NCBI GenBank assembly: GCA_047291315.1 | Contig: JBDPYZ010000035.1 | Coordinates: 1 to 20,770 of the forward strand | From: Arsenophonus fragariae | GTDB taxonomy: Bacteria > Pseudomonadota > Gammaproteobacteria > Enterobacterales > Enterobacteriaceae | Length of the DNA: 20,770 nt | Direction: 5' to 3' | Shown: piece after piece, positions 7,972 through 16,264 of the stretch | Numbering within the stretch: position 1 is the first letter of the stretch | How the letters are laid out: each line of letters begins with the position of its first letter | Made by a program: the position numbers and the translations under genes | The notes under the pieces: model-generated | What the model was told of the DNA's origin: nothing | What the model saw: the letters and a program-made list of their open reading frames with translations, nothing else | Databases searched by the model: none

Positions 7972-9216
7972 CTACTTATAAACAGGCAAAATATTAAATA
8001 GTGCTAATATATGAATAATTGCGTTAATTAAGCCAAATAATATGACAAAATAAATTAATAGATCACCGCCAGGGGTATGATAAACAGCTTGAGGGAATTT
8101 TTCCCTGCTAGCTCTAGCCATCATTGCCGGCACAATTACTGCCCATATAGTTGCAGCTAGGCCAGCAAAACCAATGGCATAAATAAAACCATCAGGATAG
8201 TATAAAGCTAAAAGGGTAGGAGGAATGAAGGTTATTAATGCAGATTTTAAACGACCTGCATTATTATCTTTGAATTTGAAAAAATCGGCAATGAAATCAA
8301 ATAGTCCAAGTGAAACGCCTAAAAATGAACTCGCAAGTGCCATATAAGAAAACAAATTTAAACACCGTTTTACAATATTGTTATTAGTGCTGTGATCTAT
8401 TTGTTTTAATAGTGAGTCAATATTACCACCTTCAGTAATGATTTGTTTAAAGGTGGTGCGAGGTATATTACTTTGAATAGCATATTGCCATAAGATATAA
8501 ATGACTAAAGCAATAAAGGTGCCATATAACAGACTAAGAACAACAGCTTTACTGTCTTTATGGTAATATTTTACTAAGCCTGGCACATTACCATGATAGC
8601 CAAAAGAGGTCAGTAAATAAGGTAGAGCAATAAATGCATAAGGTAAATAATCTGTATCCAGACTATTTTTATTGAATAGGATAGTAGATGAAGCACTATT
8701 AAACATGCCACTTACAGACATAATAAAAGTAATAACCATTCCACCAATCAAAATTGTACTTAGATGATCAATGGCTTTAGTCGATAGCCAAACAACGAAA
8801 GCGATCAATAAACTAAACAATAAACTGGCAATAGGGTGATTTATTGCTATGATTTTATTAAGGTTATGTGTAATGATCGATCCACCAGCTGAAATATAAG
8901 CATAAGTTAAGATATAAAGAACAAATGTAATTGAAATGCTATTTAGTAAATTCCAGCGTGGGCCAAGTAAATCTTTTACCATGGTATGAAAGCTTGCACC
9001 AGAAGAATAATTCATGTTGGCTTCTAAGAGCATTAAGCCAGAAAAAAACATACATGCCCAAGTATAAACTAATAAAATAATTGAGCCTGTAAACCAGACA
9101 CCGGAGGTGACAATAGGAATGGAAAACATACCTGAACCTACAGTTGTGCCTGCAATGATCATGGCACCACCAAGTAAGGAAGGGCGTTTAATATTTTGGA
9201 TTACTTGACTAGCCAT
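7972..9216 (-). CDS. mtr: Tryptophan-specific permease Mtr
   Basis: 414 residues, the same length as E. coli Mtr, an inner-membrane proton-coupled tryptophan importer of the aromatic amino acid permease family (Mtr/TnaB/TyrP), with about 11 membrane helices. The start ATG at 9214-9216 has AGAGG upstream. Matching segments run the whole length: LLGGAMIIAGTTVGSGMFS near residue 14, LLEANMNYSSGASF, YILTYAYISAGGSI, TSFGYHGNVPGLVKYY, ASSFLGVSLGLFDF, AIGFAGLAATIWAVIVPAM, and the C-terminus HILALFNILPVYK (HILSSFNLLPVYQ in E. coli). These favour Mtr over TyrP or TnaB, though the three are close. There is no frame damage. A terminator follows, and an imperfect TrpR-operator-like site precedes it. It sits between yeiP and nfo, which is not its place in E. 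coli. Confidence 0.9.
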   Translation of the reverse strand: MASQVIQNIKRPSLLGGAMIIAGTTVGSGMFSIPIVTSGVWFTGSIILLVYTWACMFFSGLMLLEANMNYSSGASFHTMVKDLLGPRWNLLNSISITFVLYILTYAYISAGGSIITHNLNKIIAINHPIASLLFSLLIAFVVWLSTKAIDHLSTILIGGMVITFIMSVSGMFNSASSTILFNKNSLDTDYLPYAFIALPYLLTSFGYHGNVPGLVKYYHKDSKAVVLSLLYGTFIALVIYILWQYAIQSNIPRTTFKQIITEGGNIDSLLKQIDHSTNNNIVKRCLNLFSYMALASSFLGVSLGLFDFIADFFKFKDNNAGRLKSALITFIPPTLLALYYPDGFIYAIGFAGLAATIWAVIVPAMMARASREKFPQAVYHTPGGDLLIYFVILFGLINAIIHILALFNILPVYK

Positions 9217-9243
9217 TGTTGCCTCTGATATTATTGTTTTTAC

Positions 9244-9261
9244 GTACTAGCATGATGATAC
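9244..9261 (-). promoter_or_regulatory. Possible TrpR operator upstream of mtr
   Basis: GTACTAGCATGATGATAC lies 27-44 nt upstream of the mtr start. It matches the trp operator consensus GTACTAGTTAACTAGTAC at 11 of 18 positions, including one complete half (GTACTAG) and the outer TAC of the other; the centre does not match. E. coli mtr is repressed by TrpR from such a site, so the place is right, but the match is partial. No clear TyrR box is seen. Confidence 0.3.
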
Positions 9262-9365
9262 ATTATGTATGATATTTTAGTAAATTAATATTTTCTTTTA
9301 TTTATAAAAAATTGCTTTTAACTCTCGTGCTATAATTTCGTACTCGGTCGATCATTAATTTTGAT

Positions 9366-9404
9366 AAATTAATAATGGTTTTCTGCTAACCTATTAATTT
9401 TTTT
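9366..9404 (+). terminator. Terminator-like hairpin with T tract
   Basis: AAATTAATA (9366-9374) pairs with TATTAATTT (9392-9400), and GGTT (9377-9380) with AACC (9388-9391), leaving a 2-nt bulge and a 7-nt loop. TTTT follows on the plus strand. No plus-strand gene leads into it; read on the minus strand it would follow the nfo remnant but with a poor U tract. Confidence 0.4.
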
Positions 9405-9603
9405 ATTTATTTTTCTAGCTTGATAAAAAATAGCTTAGCGAGGTGACGATTAAACAGATAGAAATGCAATATTAATTTATTTTTTACATCATCAAAAAAC
9501 AGTAATAGTTATATATTATGACTGTTTACTGATAAAAAATAGCCACACTAGATAAATTTTTACCCATTGTCAGAACAATATATTTAATGAAGGTTAATTA
9601 TTG

Positions 9604-10441
9604 TTAAGATTTTAGACATGTGATTTCTTGTGGCTAGATCTCGGGATTTATGTTTTCTAGAATCAAAGGCATATTATTGAAGAGGTTATCTTTCATAATA
9701 TAACTAAAAGGTGTGTAACCGATATTACCTTCTCCCAGGCTTTGGTAGCGCTCAATATGGCTGGCAAATTGGTTTTTCCATCTTTCAAATACATTGCTCG
9801 TAGATAATTGAAAAAAAAATTTTATTAAATTTAGCAAAAGTATTATCACAAGCTTCTTTTGTTCGTAAATCATAACTTGTAGCAAAAGAATGGCAGGTAT
9901 CTAAACAAACACCAACTCGCTGTTTATCTTCGACATCTTCAATTATCGCTGCTAAATGCTCAAATTTAAATCCTAAATTAGAGCCTTGACCGGCAGTATT
10001 TTCAATTACAGCAATAACATTTTTAGTTTGAGCTAAAGAAATATTGATTGATTCAGCAATACGAGCGAGGCATACATTAACGGTAATTTTATTCAGATGA
10101 CTGCCTGGATTAAAATTGAGTAAAGTAATACCTAACTGCTCACAACGTTGCATTTCATCAAGAAAAGCAGAGCGTGATTTTTTGAGTGCTTCAATTTCAG
10201 GATGGCCTAAATTGATAAGATAGCTATTCATGAGGCATAATTTGATGTTTGCCAAAACCATATTTTTCACAATTTAGTTCGAATTGTTCAACGGTTTCCG
10301 GTTTTAGTGGCGGAGCTTGCTATTGACACTGGTTTTTGGTTTTTTGTGAAAAGAACAAAAGCAGTGGCATTGATTTTGTGGGCACGGTACTGCTTGATTA
10401 ACACCACCACTAGCGCTGACATGGGTTCCTACAAATTTAAT
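9604..10441 (-). pseudogene. nfo: Endonuclease IV (Nfo), pseudogene
   Basis: Nfo is a zinc AP endonuclease of base excision repair (285 residues in E. coli; remnant about 279 codons). A good AGGAG stands upstream, but the start codon position (10439-10441) reads ATT before K-F-V-G-T-H-V-S-A, so ATG has been lost. Frame breaks follow in the first 50 codons (HKINATAFVLFTKNQ in another frame). An extra A breaks MPHDSYLINLGHP near 10230. The frame at 9785-10270 keeps metal-binding motifs NPGSH, IENTAGQGSNLGF and GVCLDTCHSF, but the HLND motif (His216) is missing. The last frame has YQSLGEGNIG and PLILENINPEI, followed by TAG (9634-9636) at the Trp of NPDIW; similarity continues (EITCLK) to TAA at 9604. 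Not functional. Confidence 0.95.
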
Positions 10442-10571
10442 TTTTTGCTCCTGATTTTATTTAATTATGGCACTTTTGGGTTAAAAATGAAATGCATAGG
10501 GTTAGGTCATTTAGGCATTAATAATTTCTGTTTGCAAACGGCTGTGGAAAAAAACAAAGTTTTATCAGGTG

Positions 10572-11163
10572 TTATTGAAAAATCGATTGTATCGATGAAT
10601 TTATAAATAACCTACCGATAGTTAGCCAGCCCAAAAGGTATATAGCTATAACCAGTGGTTTGATCCCGGCCTGTCGAATTGCACTAATATGTGTGGTTAA
10701 TCCAAGTGCAGCCATAGCCATAGATAATAGGATAGTATCAAGGGGAATAATGGATTGAACTAAAAATTGTGGCAATAGATGAAAGGAGTTTATGTACGTA
10801 ATGATAATAAAAATTATTGTAAACTAATGAATCACAATCGCGAGTTTTGATTGCGATAAATTGTTGGTTATCATTTTGCGACTTAAATAACCTGATAATA
10901 TCAATAAAAATGGCGCTAACATCATAACGCGGATCATCTTACTGATCACAGCATTATTTCTGCTTCAAGGCCGATTGCCTAGCCAACAGCAACCACTTGA
11001 GCGATTTCATGGACACTATAGAGCCAATAAAAATACTAAACTGAGGCGGAGCAAGTGAAAACCAGTGATGAATTTGATTTAGATGATAAAACCACGGATA
11101 GAGAAAAATAGCTAGGGTACCAAAAATAATCGTAGTTGCAACCGCAATTGCAACTATGGTCGG
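10572..11163 (-). pseudogene. yeiH: YeiH family putative membrane transporter, C-terminal remnant
   Basis: YeiH is an inner-membrane protein (349 residues in E. coli) of the UPF0324 family, thought to be an anion exporter. Here only the second half is left. Reading from 11163: VAIAVATTIIFGTLAIFLYP, then, after frame shifts, HEIAQVVAVG with a TAG stop, VISKMIRVMMLAPFLLIL, and finally the frame at 10775-10572 with TILLSMAMAALGLTTHIS and AGIKPLVIA, ending at the normal C-terminus. The N-terminal half is missing and yeiE sequence begins directly next to the break near 11160. It lies before nfo in the same direction, as in E. coli. Confidence 0.87.
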
Positions 11164-11847
11164 CTATTATATCCAAAAGTTTTGGCGTTACTTGAACAGG
11201 CAACAGAAGTTGAACAGATTTCAAAAAAGGGATTAGCAGCTGTAAAACTGGCGGCAAGTACGACGATTGGTAACTATATGTTGTCAGGGAAATTAGTACG
11301 TTATCGTCATGATAATCCTACTATTCCCTTAGAATTATTAATAAATAATACTGAGAAAGTGATTAAAGCAGTACTAGAGTTTAAGGTTGACTTAGGATTA
11401 ATTGAAGGTAGCTGTTATGAACCAAAAGTGATTACTACACCATGGAAAAAAGATCAGATGGTGGTATTTTGTGCGCCGAATAACCCACTTTCAGGTCGTC
11501 AATTAAAGCAACATGAGCTAGAAAATGTGAACTGGATTTTGCGTGAAAGTGGTTCAGGAACCCGTAATATTGTTGATCAACTGTTATTGAGTAAACTAAC
11601 TCAGTGCAATATTTTAATTGAATTTAATAATTCTGAAGCCATTAAGCATGCTGTTATGGATAGCATGAGAATAAGTTGTTTATCATATCTCACGATAGAG
11701 GAACAATTAAAGAATGGCTCATTGGTCGCGTTAAATATCGATGAACTTGAACTTGAACTTGAACTTTCACGTACATTATATTTAATTTATCATCAAAATA
11801 AGCATTTATCTAAGGCGTTATTACTTTTATTAGAATATTGTCAATAA
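11164..11847 (+). pseudogene. yeiE: LysR-type regulator YeiE, effector domain only
   Basis: Similarity to E. coli YeiE (293 residues) starts at residue 65: LLYPKVLALLEQATEVEQI. The 64 residues carrying the winged helix-turn-helix are gone, removed by the deletion that also took the start of yeiH. What follows is one open frame of about 227 codons with the whole effector-binding domain: STTIGNYMLSGKLVRYRHDNP, VDLGLIEGSC, WILRESGSGTRNIVDQLLLS, NSEAIKHAV, SCLSYLTIE. TTG at 11182 could start a 221-residue protein, but no Shine-Dalgarno is evident. A GAACTT tandem repeat has added Glu-Leu pairs at about residues 188-195 of that frame. Without an HTH it cannot regulate DNA; the clean frame suggests the deletion is recent, or a residual role. 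Confidence 0.88.
11743..11766. repeat. Hexanucleotide tandem repeat (GAACTT)x4 inside yeiE
   Basis: Four perfect GAACTT units code for (Glu-Leu)x4 in the yeiE frame. E. coli YeiE has no such run here, so this is a slippage expansion. It keeps the frame. Confidence 0.9.
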
Positions 11848-11996
11848 AATTATTAATAATAAGATCCTGCGTAACACTAATAATTTTCTGTCAATTATGA
11901 AGGTATCTTATAACTGAGAATAGTTGCTTATTCCTAGTAATACTATCTGTTACAATCTCTAGCGTTAATATTCACGTCGAATAAAAGGTCATTTTA

Positions 11997-13484
11997 ATGT
12001 CAGAACAATCAGCACATACATCGCAGGGTGCTACAACAAAATTGCGTCGAGAACTAAAGGCACGTCATTTGACGATGATAGCTATTGGTGGCTCTATTGG
12101 TACGGGATTATTTATTGCTTCCGGTGCAACGGTAGCGCAAGCGGGGCCAGGTGGTGCTTTATTATCTTATATTATTATTGGTTTAATGGTTTATTTTTTG
12201 ATGACCAGTTTAGGCGAGCTTGCAGCTTATTTACCTGTTTCCGGCTCGTTTTCTACTTATGGATCTCGATATGTTGATGAAGGCTTTGGTTTCGCTCTTG
12301 GCTGGAATTATTGGTATAACTGGGCGGTTACTATAGCTGTTGACTTAGTTGCAGCACAACTGGTTATGGGATATTGGTTTCCTGAGATTGATGGTTGGAT
12401 TTGGAGCACGATTTTTCTGTTTATCATTTTTATGCTTAATTATATTTCTGTCAAAGGATTTGGTGAAGCAGAATATTGGTTTTCTTTAATTAAAGTCGTT
12501 ACCGTTATTATTTTTATAGCGGTTGGTGTATTAATGATTATTGGTATTTTTCGTGGAGCAGAAAATGCCGGATGGCATAACTGGCAGATAGGTGAAGCGC
12601 CTTTTGTGGGTGGCTTCTCGGCAATTATTGGGGTTGCTATGATTGTCGGTTTTTCTTTTCAGGGCACCGAATTAATTGGTATTGCGGCGGGTGAATCTAA
12701 AGATCCAGGTAAAAATATTCCTAAAGCTATGCGACAAGTATTTTGGCGGATTTTGTTATTCTATGTTTTAGCTATATTGATGATCAGTTTAATTATCCCA
12801 TATATGGATCCACGCTTACTGCGTAATGGTGTAAGTGATATTAGTGTCAGTCCCTTTACACTGGTTTTTGAAAATGCAGGATTATTATCCGCGGCTGCCG
12901 TAATGAACGCCGTTATTCTAACGGCAGTATTATCTGCCGGTAACTCAGGTATGTATGCTTCTACTCGAATGTTGTATACCTTGGCTAAAGAAGGAAAAGC
13001 GCCAAAAATTTTTTCATGCTTGTCTCCGGCAGGGGTTCCTCACTATGCTTTGATTGCAACAACCATCGTTGCTGCACTCTGTTTTTTAAGTTCAATGTTT
13101 GGCAATCAGGTTGTTTATCTGTGGTTACTAAATACATCGGGTATGACCGGATTTATTGCTTGGTTAGGGATTGCCATCAGCCATTATCGTTTTCGTAAAG
13201 GCTATATTTTACAAGGCTATGATTTAAATAAATTGCCATATCATTCAGGATTTTTCCCAATTGGGCCTATTTTTGCTTTTATTCTCTGTTTAGTCATTAC
13301 ACTAGGCCAAAATTATCAGGCATTTTTAGCTGATAAGATTGATTGGTATGGTGTGATTGCCACCTATATTGGTATTCCTCTATTCCTTGTTATTTGGTTT
13401 GGTTATAAACTGATCAAGAAAACTCATTTTGTTCACTATCGGCAGATGGATTTTCCTGAATACGACCAAAATCTAATTAAATAA
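11997..13484 (+). CDS. lysP: Lysine-specific permease LysP
   Basis: 495 residues against 489 in E. coli, open from ATG at 11997 (AAGG upstream) to TAA at 13482-13484. LysP is an APC-superfamily inner-membrane lysine:proton symporter with 12 helices; in E. coli it also senses lysine and restrains CadC. Near-identical segments cover the protein: LRRELKARHLTMIAIGGSIG (residue 17 on, with the APC GTGLF motif next), AGPGGALLSYI, MTSLGELAAYLPVSGSF, WNYWYNWAVTIAVDLVAAQL, GFSFQGTELIGIAAGES, SPFTLVFENAGLLSAAAVMN, TSGMTGFIAWLGIAISHYRF, FFPIGPIFAFILCL. No damage is seen. It is next to yeiE as in E. coli and has a strong 3' hairpin. Being intact among pseudogenes, it probably supplies host lysine to the bacterium. 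Confidence 0.96.
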   Translation: MSEQSAHTSQGATTKLRRELKARHLTMIAIGGSIGTGLFIASGATVAQAGPGGALLSYIIIGLMVYFLMTSLGELAAYLPVSGSFSTYGSRYVDEGFGFALGWNYWYNWAVTIAVDLVAAQLVMGYWFPEIDGWIWSTIFLFIIFMLNYISVKGFGEAEYWFSLIKVVTVIIFIAVGVLMIIGIFRGAENAGWHNWQIGEAPFVGGFSAIIGVAMIVGFSFQGTELIGIAAGESKDPGKNIPKAMRQVFWRILLFYVLAILMISLIIPYMDPRLLRNGVSDISVSPFTLVFENAGLLSAAAVMNAVILTAVLSAGNSGMYASTRMLYTLAKEGKAPKIFSCLSPAGVPHYALIATTIVAALCFLSSMFGNQVVYLWLLNTSGMTGFIAWLGIAISHYRFRKGYILQGYDLNKLPYHSGFFPIGPIFAFILCLVITLGQNYQAFLADKIDWYGVIATYIGIPLFLVIWFGYKLIKKTHFVHYRQMDFPEYDQNLIK

Positions 13485-13516
13485 TTATTGCTTAATTATC
13501 CTGTTAATTTTCTGCT

Positions 13517-13545
13517 ACGACACAGTCATACAATGACTGTATCGT
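13517..13545 (+). terminator. Hairpin terminator after lysP
   Basis: ACGACACAGTCAT (13517-13529) and ATGACTGTATCGT (13533-13545) pair over 13 positions with a single mismatch around a 3-nt ACA loop, 32 nt after the lysP stop. The following sequence is ACATTAATTTTGTC, a weak T tract, so it may work more as a 3'-end stabiliser than as a strong terminator. Confidence 0.68.
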
Positions 13546-13669
13546 ACATTAATTTTGTCTAGCTCAAAAAAATAAATAAAAAAATAACGTGAGCAATAAT
13601 CGTATTGATAATTATTATTTGCTTTATTGTTAGGCGCAAATAGGATCAATTGAATGGAGAGGCAATTAA

Positions 13670-14799
13670 GTGAAGTTTGTGTATAGTTAGTTTTATGACC
13701 AAGGGCGTTAATGGTTGTTTATTAGCGGGTATAGCGTTAATTGTATCGTTTGCAGCATGGTGGTTACTGATGTAGTGGGTCGCACTGTTCAGTTACTGGA
13801 TAAGGTAAATCGCATTCTGTCGGGAGAAGGGTGCTTATTTCGTGCTATTGTTTTATTAGAAGTAAATAAACCTTTAGCGCGTATTATTGGTTGGCAAGGT
13901 GATTTTTGTAAACTTGATCCACAATCTTATGCTGTTTATAAAGCTAAGTTTCCAGAAATTGACAAAACTCCTTTAATTGGTAATACCGGTGCCGAAAGTG
14001 TTAGTGCTGAAAAAGTATTAACGCTAAATTCTGATATTGCTATTTTTAGCCTATCTGGGCACTGCCCCGTCAAAAATAGTGAGTTGGTCATGCAACTAGA
14101 AAAGGCAGGTGTGCCAGTTATTTTTGTTGATTTTCGTAGTGAGCCACTGAAAAATACTTTACCTAGTATTCGTTTATTGGGTAAGGTCTTTCGTCGAGAG
14201 CAACAGGCTGAAAAATACGCCAATTTCTATGAAAAAAATCTTAAGTTAGTAACCGATGTTACCAATAAAATTGCTAACGATAAAAAACCTACTATTTTTA
14301 TTGAATTAAGAGCTGGTTCGTCCGAAGACTGCTGTGGTCCAGCACGAAATGGTAATATGATTTAGCGGGTGGAATAAATACCGCCAAAAATGCGCTAACC
14401 GGGCTATTAGGGATGATGAATCTTGAGAAAGTTATTGCTGATGATCCTTCAATTTATATTGTCAGTGGGGCCAAGATGCTTGGTAGCAAAGAACCAAGAG
14501 TACAATTAGGTGCTTTATGATCAGAGAAAGCAGCCATAACTAGTTTAACCAAAATAACTGAAGTAAAGGTATTAACACCCTCTTAGCGGTTAAAAATGGA
14601 CGTAGTTATGCTATTGCATAATTATTATAATTCGCCTTATAACGTTATTGTGACACAAATTTTTGCTAAATGGTTTTATCCAGATAAATTTACCGATCTG
14701 GATCCACAAAATATAATGAGAGAGTTATATCGTTAATTTTTGGCGATAGAGCCAACGGATATCTACTGGGTTAGTCAAGACTCATTAAAAAGCAGGTAA
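13670..14799 (+). pseudogene. Ferric-siderophore-type ABC transporter substrate-binding protein, pseudogene
   Basis: A GTG at 13670 follows GGAGAGG, but TAG comes at 13688-13690 in that frame. The ATG at 13695 opens a signal-peptide-like stretch (MTKGVNGCLLAGIALIVSFA) that shifts frame near 13757. The frame open at 13715-14365 then shows the fold-III binding-protein pattern of FecB/BtuF-like proteins: VTDVVGRTVQL, PLIGNTGAESVSAEKVLTLN, DIAIFSLSG, LEKAGVPVIFVDF and LLGKVFRREQQAEKYANFYE. One base is missing after GPARNGNM; the next frame has DLAGGINTAKNAL and DDPSIYIVSGAKMLG, then TGA at 14518. Remnants run on (FAKWFYPDKFTDLDPQNI, DIYWVSQDSLKSR) to TAA at 14797-14799. The total of about 376 codons fits a full-length ancestor. 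The ligand cannot be told from sequence; iron-siderophore is the best guess. Confidence 0.75.
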
Positions 14800-14940
14800 T
14801 TATTTTCAATGATAATATAGCTATCAACAGTCAGCAATAACCAACGTTAATATATTAACATGCTGTTTTATAATTATTTTATTTTTAGTAGCAAATAGTT
14901 ATTTTTATTTATTTCATATAATCCTTGTGTCATAAAATTT

Positions 14941-14960
14941 ATGTACATATCGGTGTACAT
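14941..14960. repeat. TGTACA inverted repeat upstream of the integrase
   Basis: ATGTACA, six spacer bases (TATCGG), TGTACAT, 38 nt before the integrase ATG and inside the 198-nt AT-rich gap that separates chromosomal from prophage genes. It could be an operator or integrase arm site. I found no second copy or direct repeat in the window that would define att ends, so the role is unassigned. Confidence 0.5.
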
Positions 14961-14997
14961 TAAATATCATAAAAATAAATACGCGGGGAGAAATAAA

Positions 14998-16051
14998 ATG
15001 TCGGTGGCTAATTCATGGTTAAGTGCAGTAAATGTAAGCCGCAAGATAAAATGGTGACTAAATCAGACGGGATGGTTTATCGGTTCGGCTTCGGGTTACA
15101 CCGAAAGGTAAAGTAATTTTCCAATACCGTTATTGCTGGCGAGGGAAAGTTGACACGATAGATATTGGGACTTACCCGGAGATAAGCTTAACAAGATGCT
15201 AAGCTTAACAAGATGCGAGGGATAGTGCGCTTTTTTACCATGACGAACTGGAATAGCACAGAAATCCTACAGCGGTTAAGCGCATTAAGAAACCACAATC
15301 GATTGGCGCCAAAACGGTTGAGTCCGTTATTCTTGACTGGTGGGATACGTTGCTTAAAAATGTATAGGTAAACGCAGCAGCGATATTACATCACTGGATT
15401 TAAGTGTAAAAACGTAACAGTGCGAACGGGTATTAAGTTAAGATGAGCTCAGGGTTATTATTTGAGTTAATTGATGTCACAGACTATAACCTCAGAAACG
15501 CGCTGATTATAAAATTATCGTTATTATTTGGCTACCGGGTAGGTGAGTTGTTAAGAGCGAAAGTTAATGATTTTGATTTCTCCAAAGGGCTATGGATAGT
15601 ATTGTCGGAAAATCATAAAACAGGAAGAAAAAGTAAAAAGTGCATTATCCGCCCAATCATTTCCGTCGCTGAAAAGCTGATCAAAGCTGCACGACAGTTG
15701 AGTAATGGCAGTGAATATTCGTTTACGGTATCAGGGGGTAAACTGTTACGTATAAATGAACACAACGGTTTTATTCTTATCTAAACAAAAAATGGCGAGT
15801 AGATTTGAGAATTATACAAACTGGTCAATTCACGATTTGCGTAAAAGCCTGCGTACGGGTATTGCTGACTTAACACAGCTTCATATTGCTGAAATCATGT
15901 TAGGCCATAAATCCCCGGGCGTTTGGCAGAGGTATACGAGAAGCACACCTACCTTGAAGAACAGGGAGAAGCTTATCAAAGCTGGTGGAGTAAACTTACT
16001 CAAATTATTTACCATTCCCCTAATCCAGAATATCACGCCATGCAAGATTAA
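14998..16051 (+). pseudogene. P4-type tyrosine integrase, pseudogene
   Basis: The ATG at 14998 follows GGGGAG, but the frame is broken within 20 codons. Other frames give the DUF4102 arm-binding domain: KPQDKMVTKSDGMVYRFG, RVTPKGKVIFQYRY, DTIDIGTYPEISL. A 17-bp tandem duplication (15183-15216) breaks the next segment, QDARDSA. NPTAVKRIKKPQSIGAKTVE follows an in-frame TAG. The core-binding domain is shortened. The catalytic domain is at 15443-16051: GYRVGELL (first catalytic Arg), HKTG (Lys), WSIHDLRKSLRT (H-x-x-R), LGHKSPGV (His). Just before the tyrosine the frame breaks again; the tail VYEKHTYLEEQGEAYQSWWS, with the probable catalytic Tyr, is in another frame and ends at TAA 16049-16051. 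It lies at the left boundary of the island, as usual for such integrases. Confidence 0.87.
15183..15216. repeat. 17-bp perfect tandem duplication in the integrase
   Basis: TAAGCTTAACAAGATGC occurs twice head to tail (15183-15199 and 15200-15216). Seventeen is not a multiple of three, so the duplication shifts the frame at EISLT/DAR and brings in a TAA. Confidence 0.95.
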
Positions 16052-16197
16052 TCTCATCCGATTTAAATTTAGGGAGTGGAAAGCCTTCACGCCTTTGTTT
16101 TCCATTACCTGCCCACTGTCTGATGGTGTGTGTTTTAGCTTCTTACTTTTTCGCCATTTCACTTTTTTTTAACGAAAGGGGACTTGTTTTCATTCAT
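16005..16197 (-). pseudogene. Small DNA-binding (excisionase-like) gene under an SOS promoter, frameshifted
   Basis: An ATG at 16195-16197 follows AAAGGAG at good distance and starts MNENKSPFVKKK, which ends at TGA after an A run. In the adjacent frame the sequence goes on as EMAKK, a TAA, then EAKTHTIRQWAGNGKQRREG, FPLPKFKSDEINLAWRDIL, TAG, GNGK and TAA (16005-16007). A one-base slip in the A run plus two nonsense changes would explain this; the ancestor would have had about 64 residues. A short basic protein with an IRQW...G-x-P pattern beside an integrase suggests an excisionase or AlpA-like regulator, but I do not recognise the family with certainty. It overlaps the end of the convergent integrase. 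Upstream lies a LexA-box promoter (16229-16264). Confidence 0.4.
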
Positions 16198-16228
16198 AGG
16201 ATTTTTCTCCTTTGTTACACCTTTACGG

Positions 16229-16264
16229 CTGTTTATATATACAGTTGTTAGTTTTTTATGTTAA
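16229..16264 (-). promoter_or_regulatory. Sigma-70 promoter overlapped by a LexA (SOS) box
   Basis: CTGTTTATATATACAG (16229-16244) fits the LexA consensus CTGT-N8-ACAG exactly and is nearly palindromic. On the minus strand TTAACA (16259-16264) stands 17 bp from TATATA (16236-16241), a sound -35/-10 pair (5 of 6 for the -35), and the -10 lies inside the LexA box, the classic arrangement for repression. The start codon of the small minus-strand gene is 32 nt beyond the box, with AAAGGAG between them. Confidence 0.72.

Larger units (their letters stand above)
9217..9603. other. Spacer between mtr and nfo, with hairpins
   Basis: No gene is recognisable. The part next to mtr holds its promoter and the TrpR-like site (9244-9261). 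A terminator-like hairpin lies at 9366-9404. A further inverted repeat around 9498-9530 (AAACAGT with ACTGTTT) may be a 3' structure of the former nfo transcript. The rest is plain AT-rich sequence. Confidence 0.6.

Noticed and set aside
13936..14223. 95-residue minus-strand frame inside the substrate-binding pseudogene
   Set aside because: Antisense shadow of a frame with clear binding-protein features.
14880..15000. tRNA gene as attachment site upstream of the integrase
   Set aside because: No cloverleaf, T-loop (GTTCRA) or CCA-end pattern could be found in this AT-rich gap.
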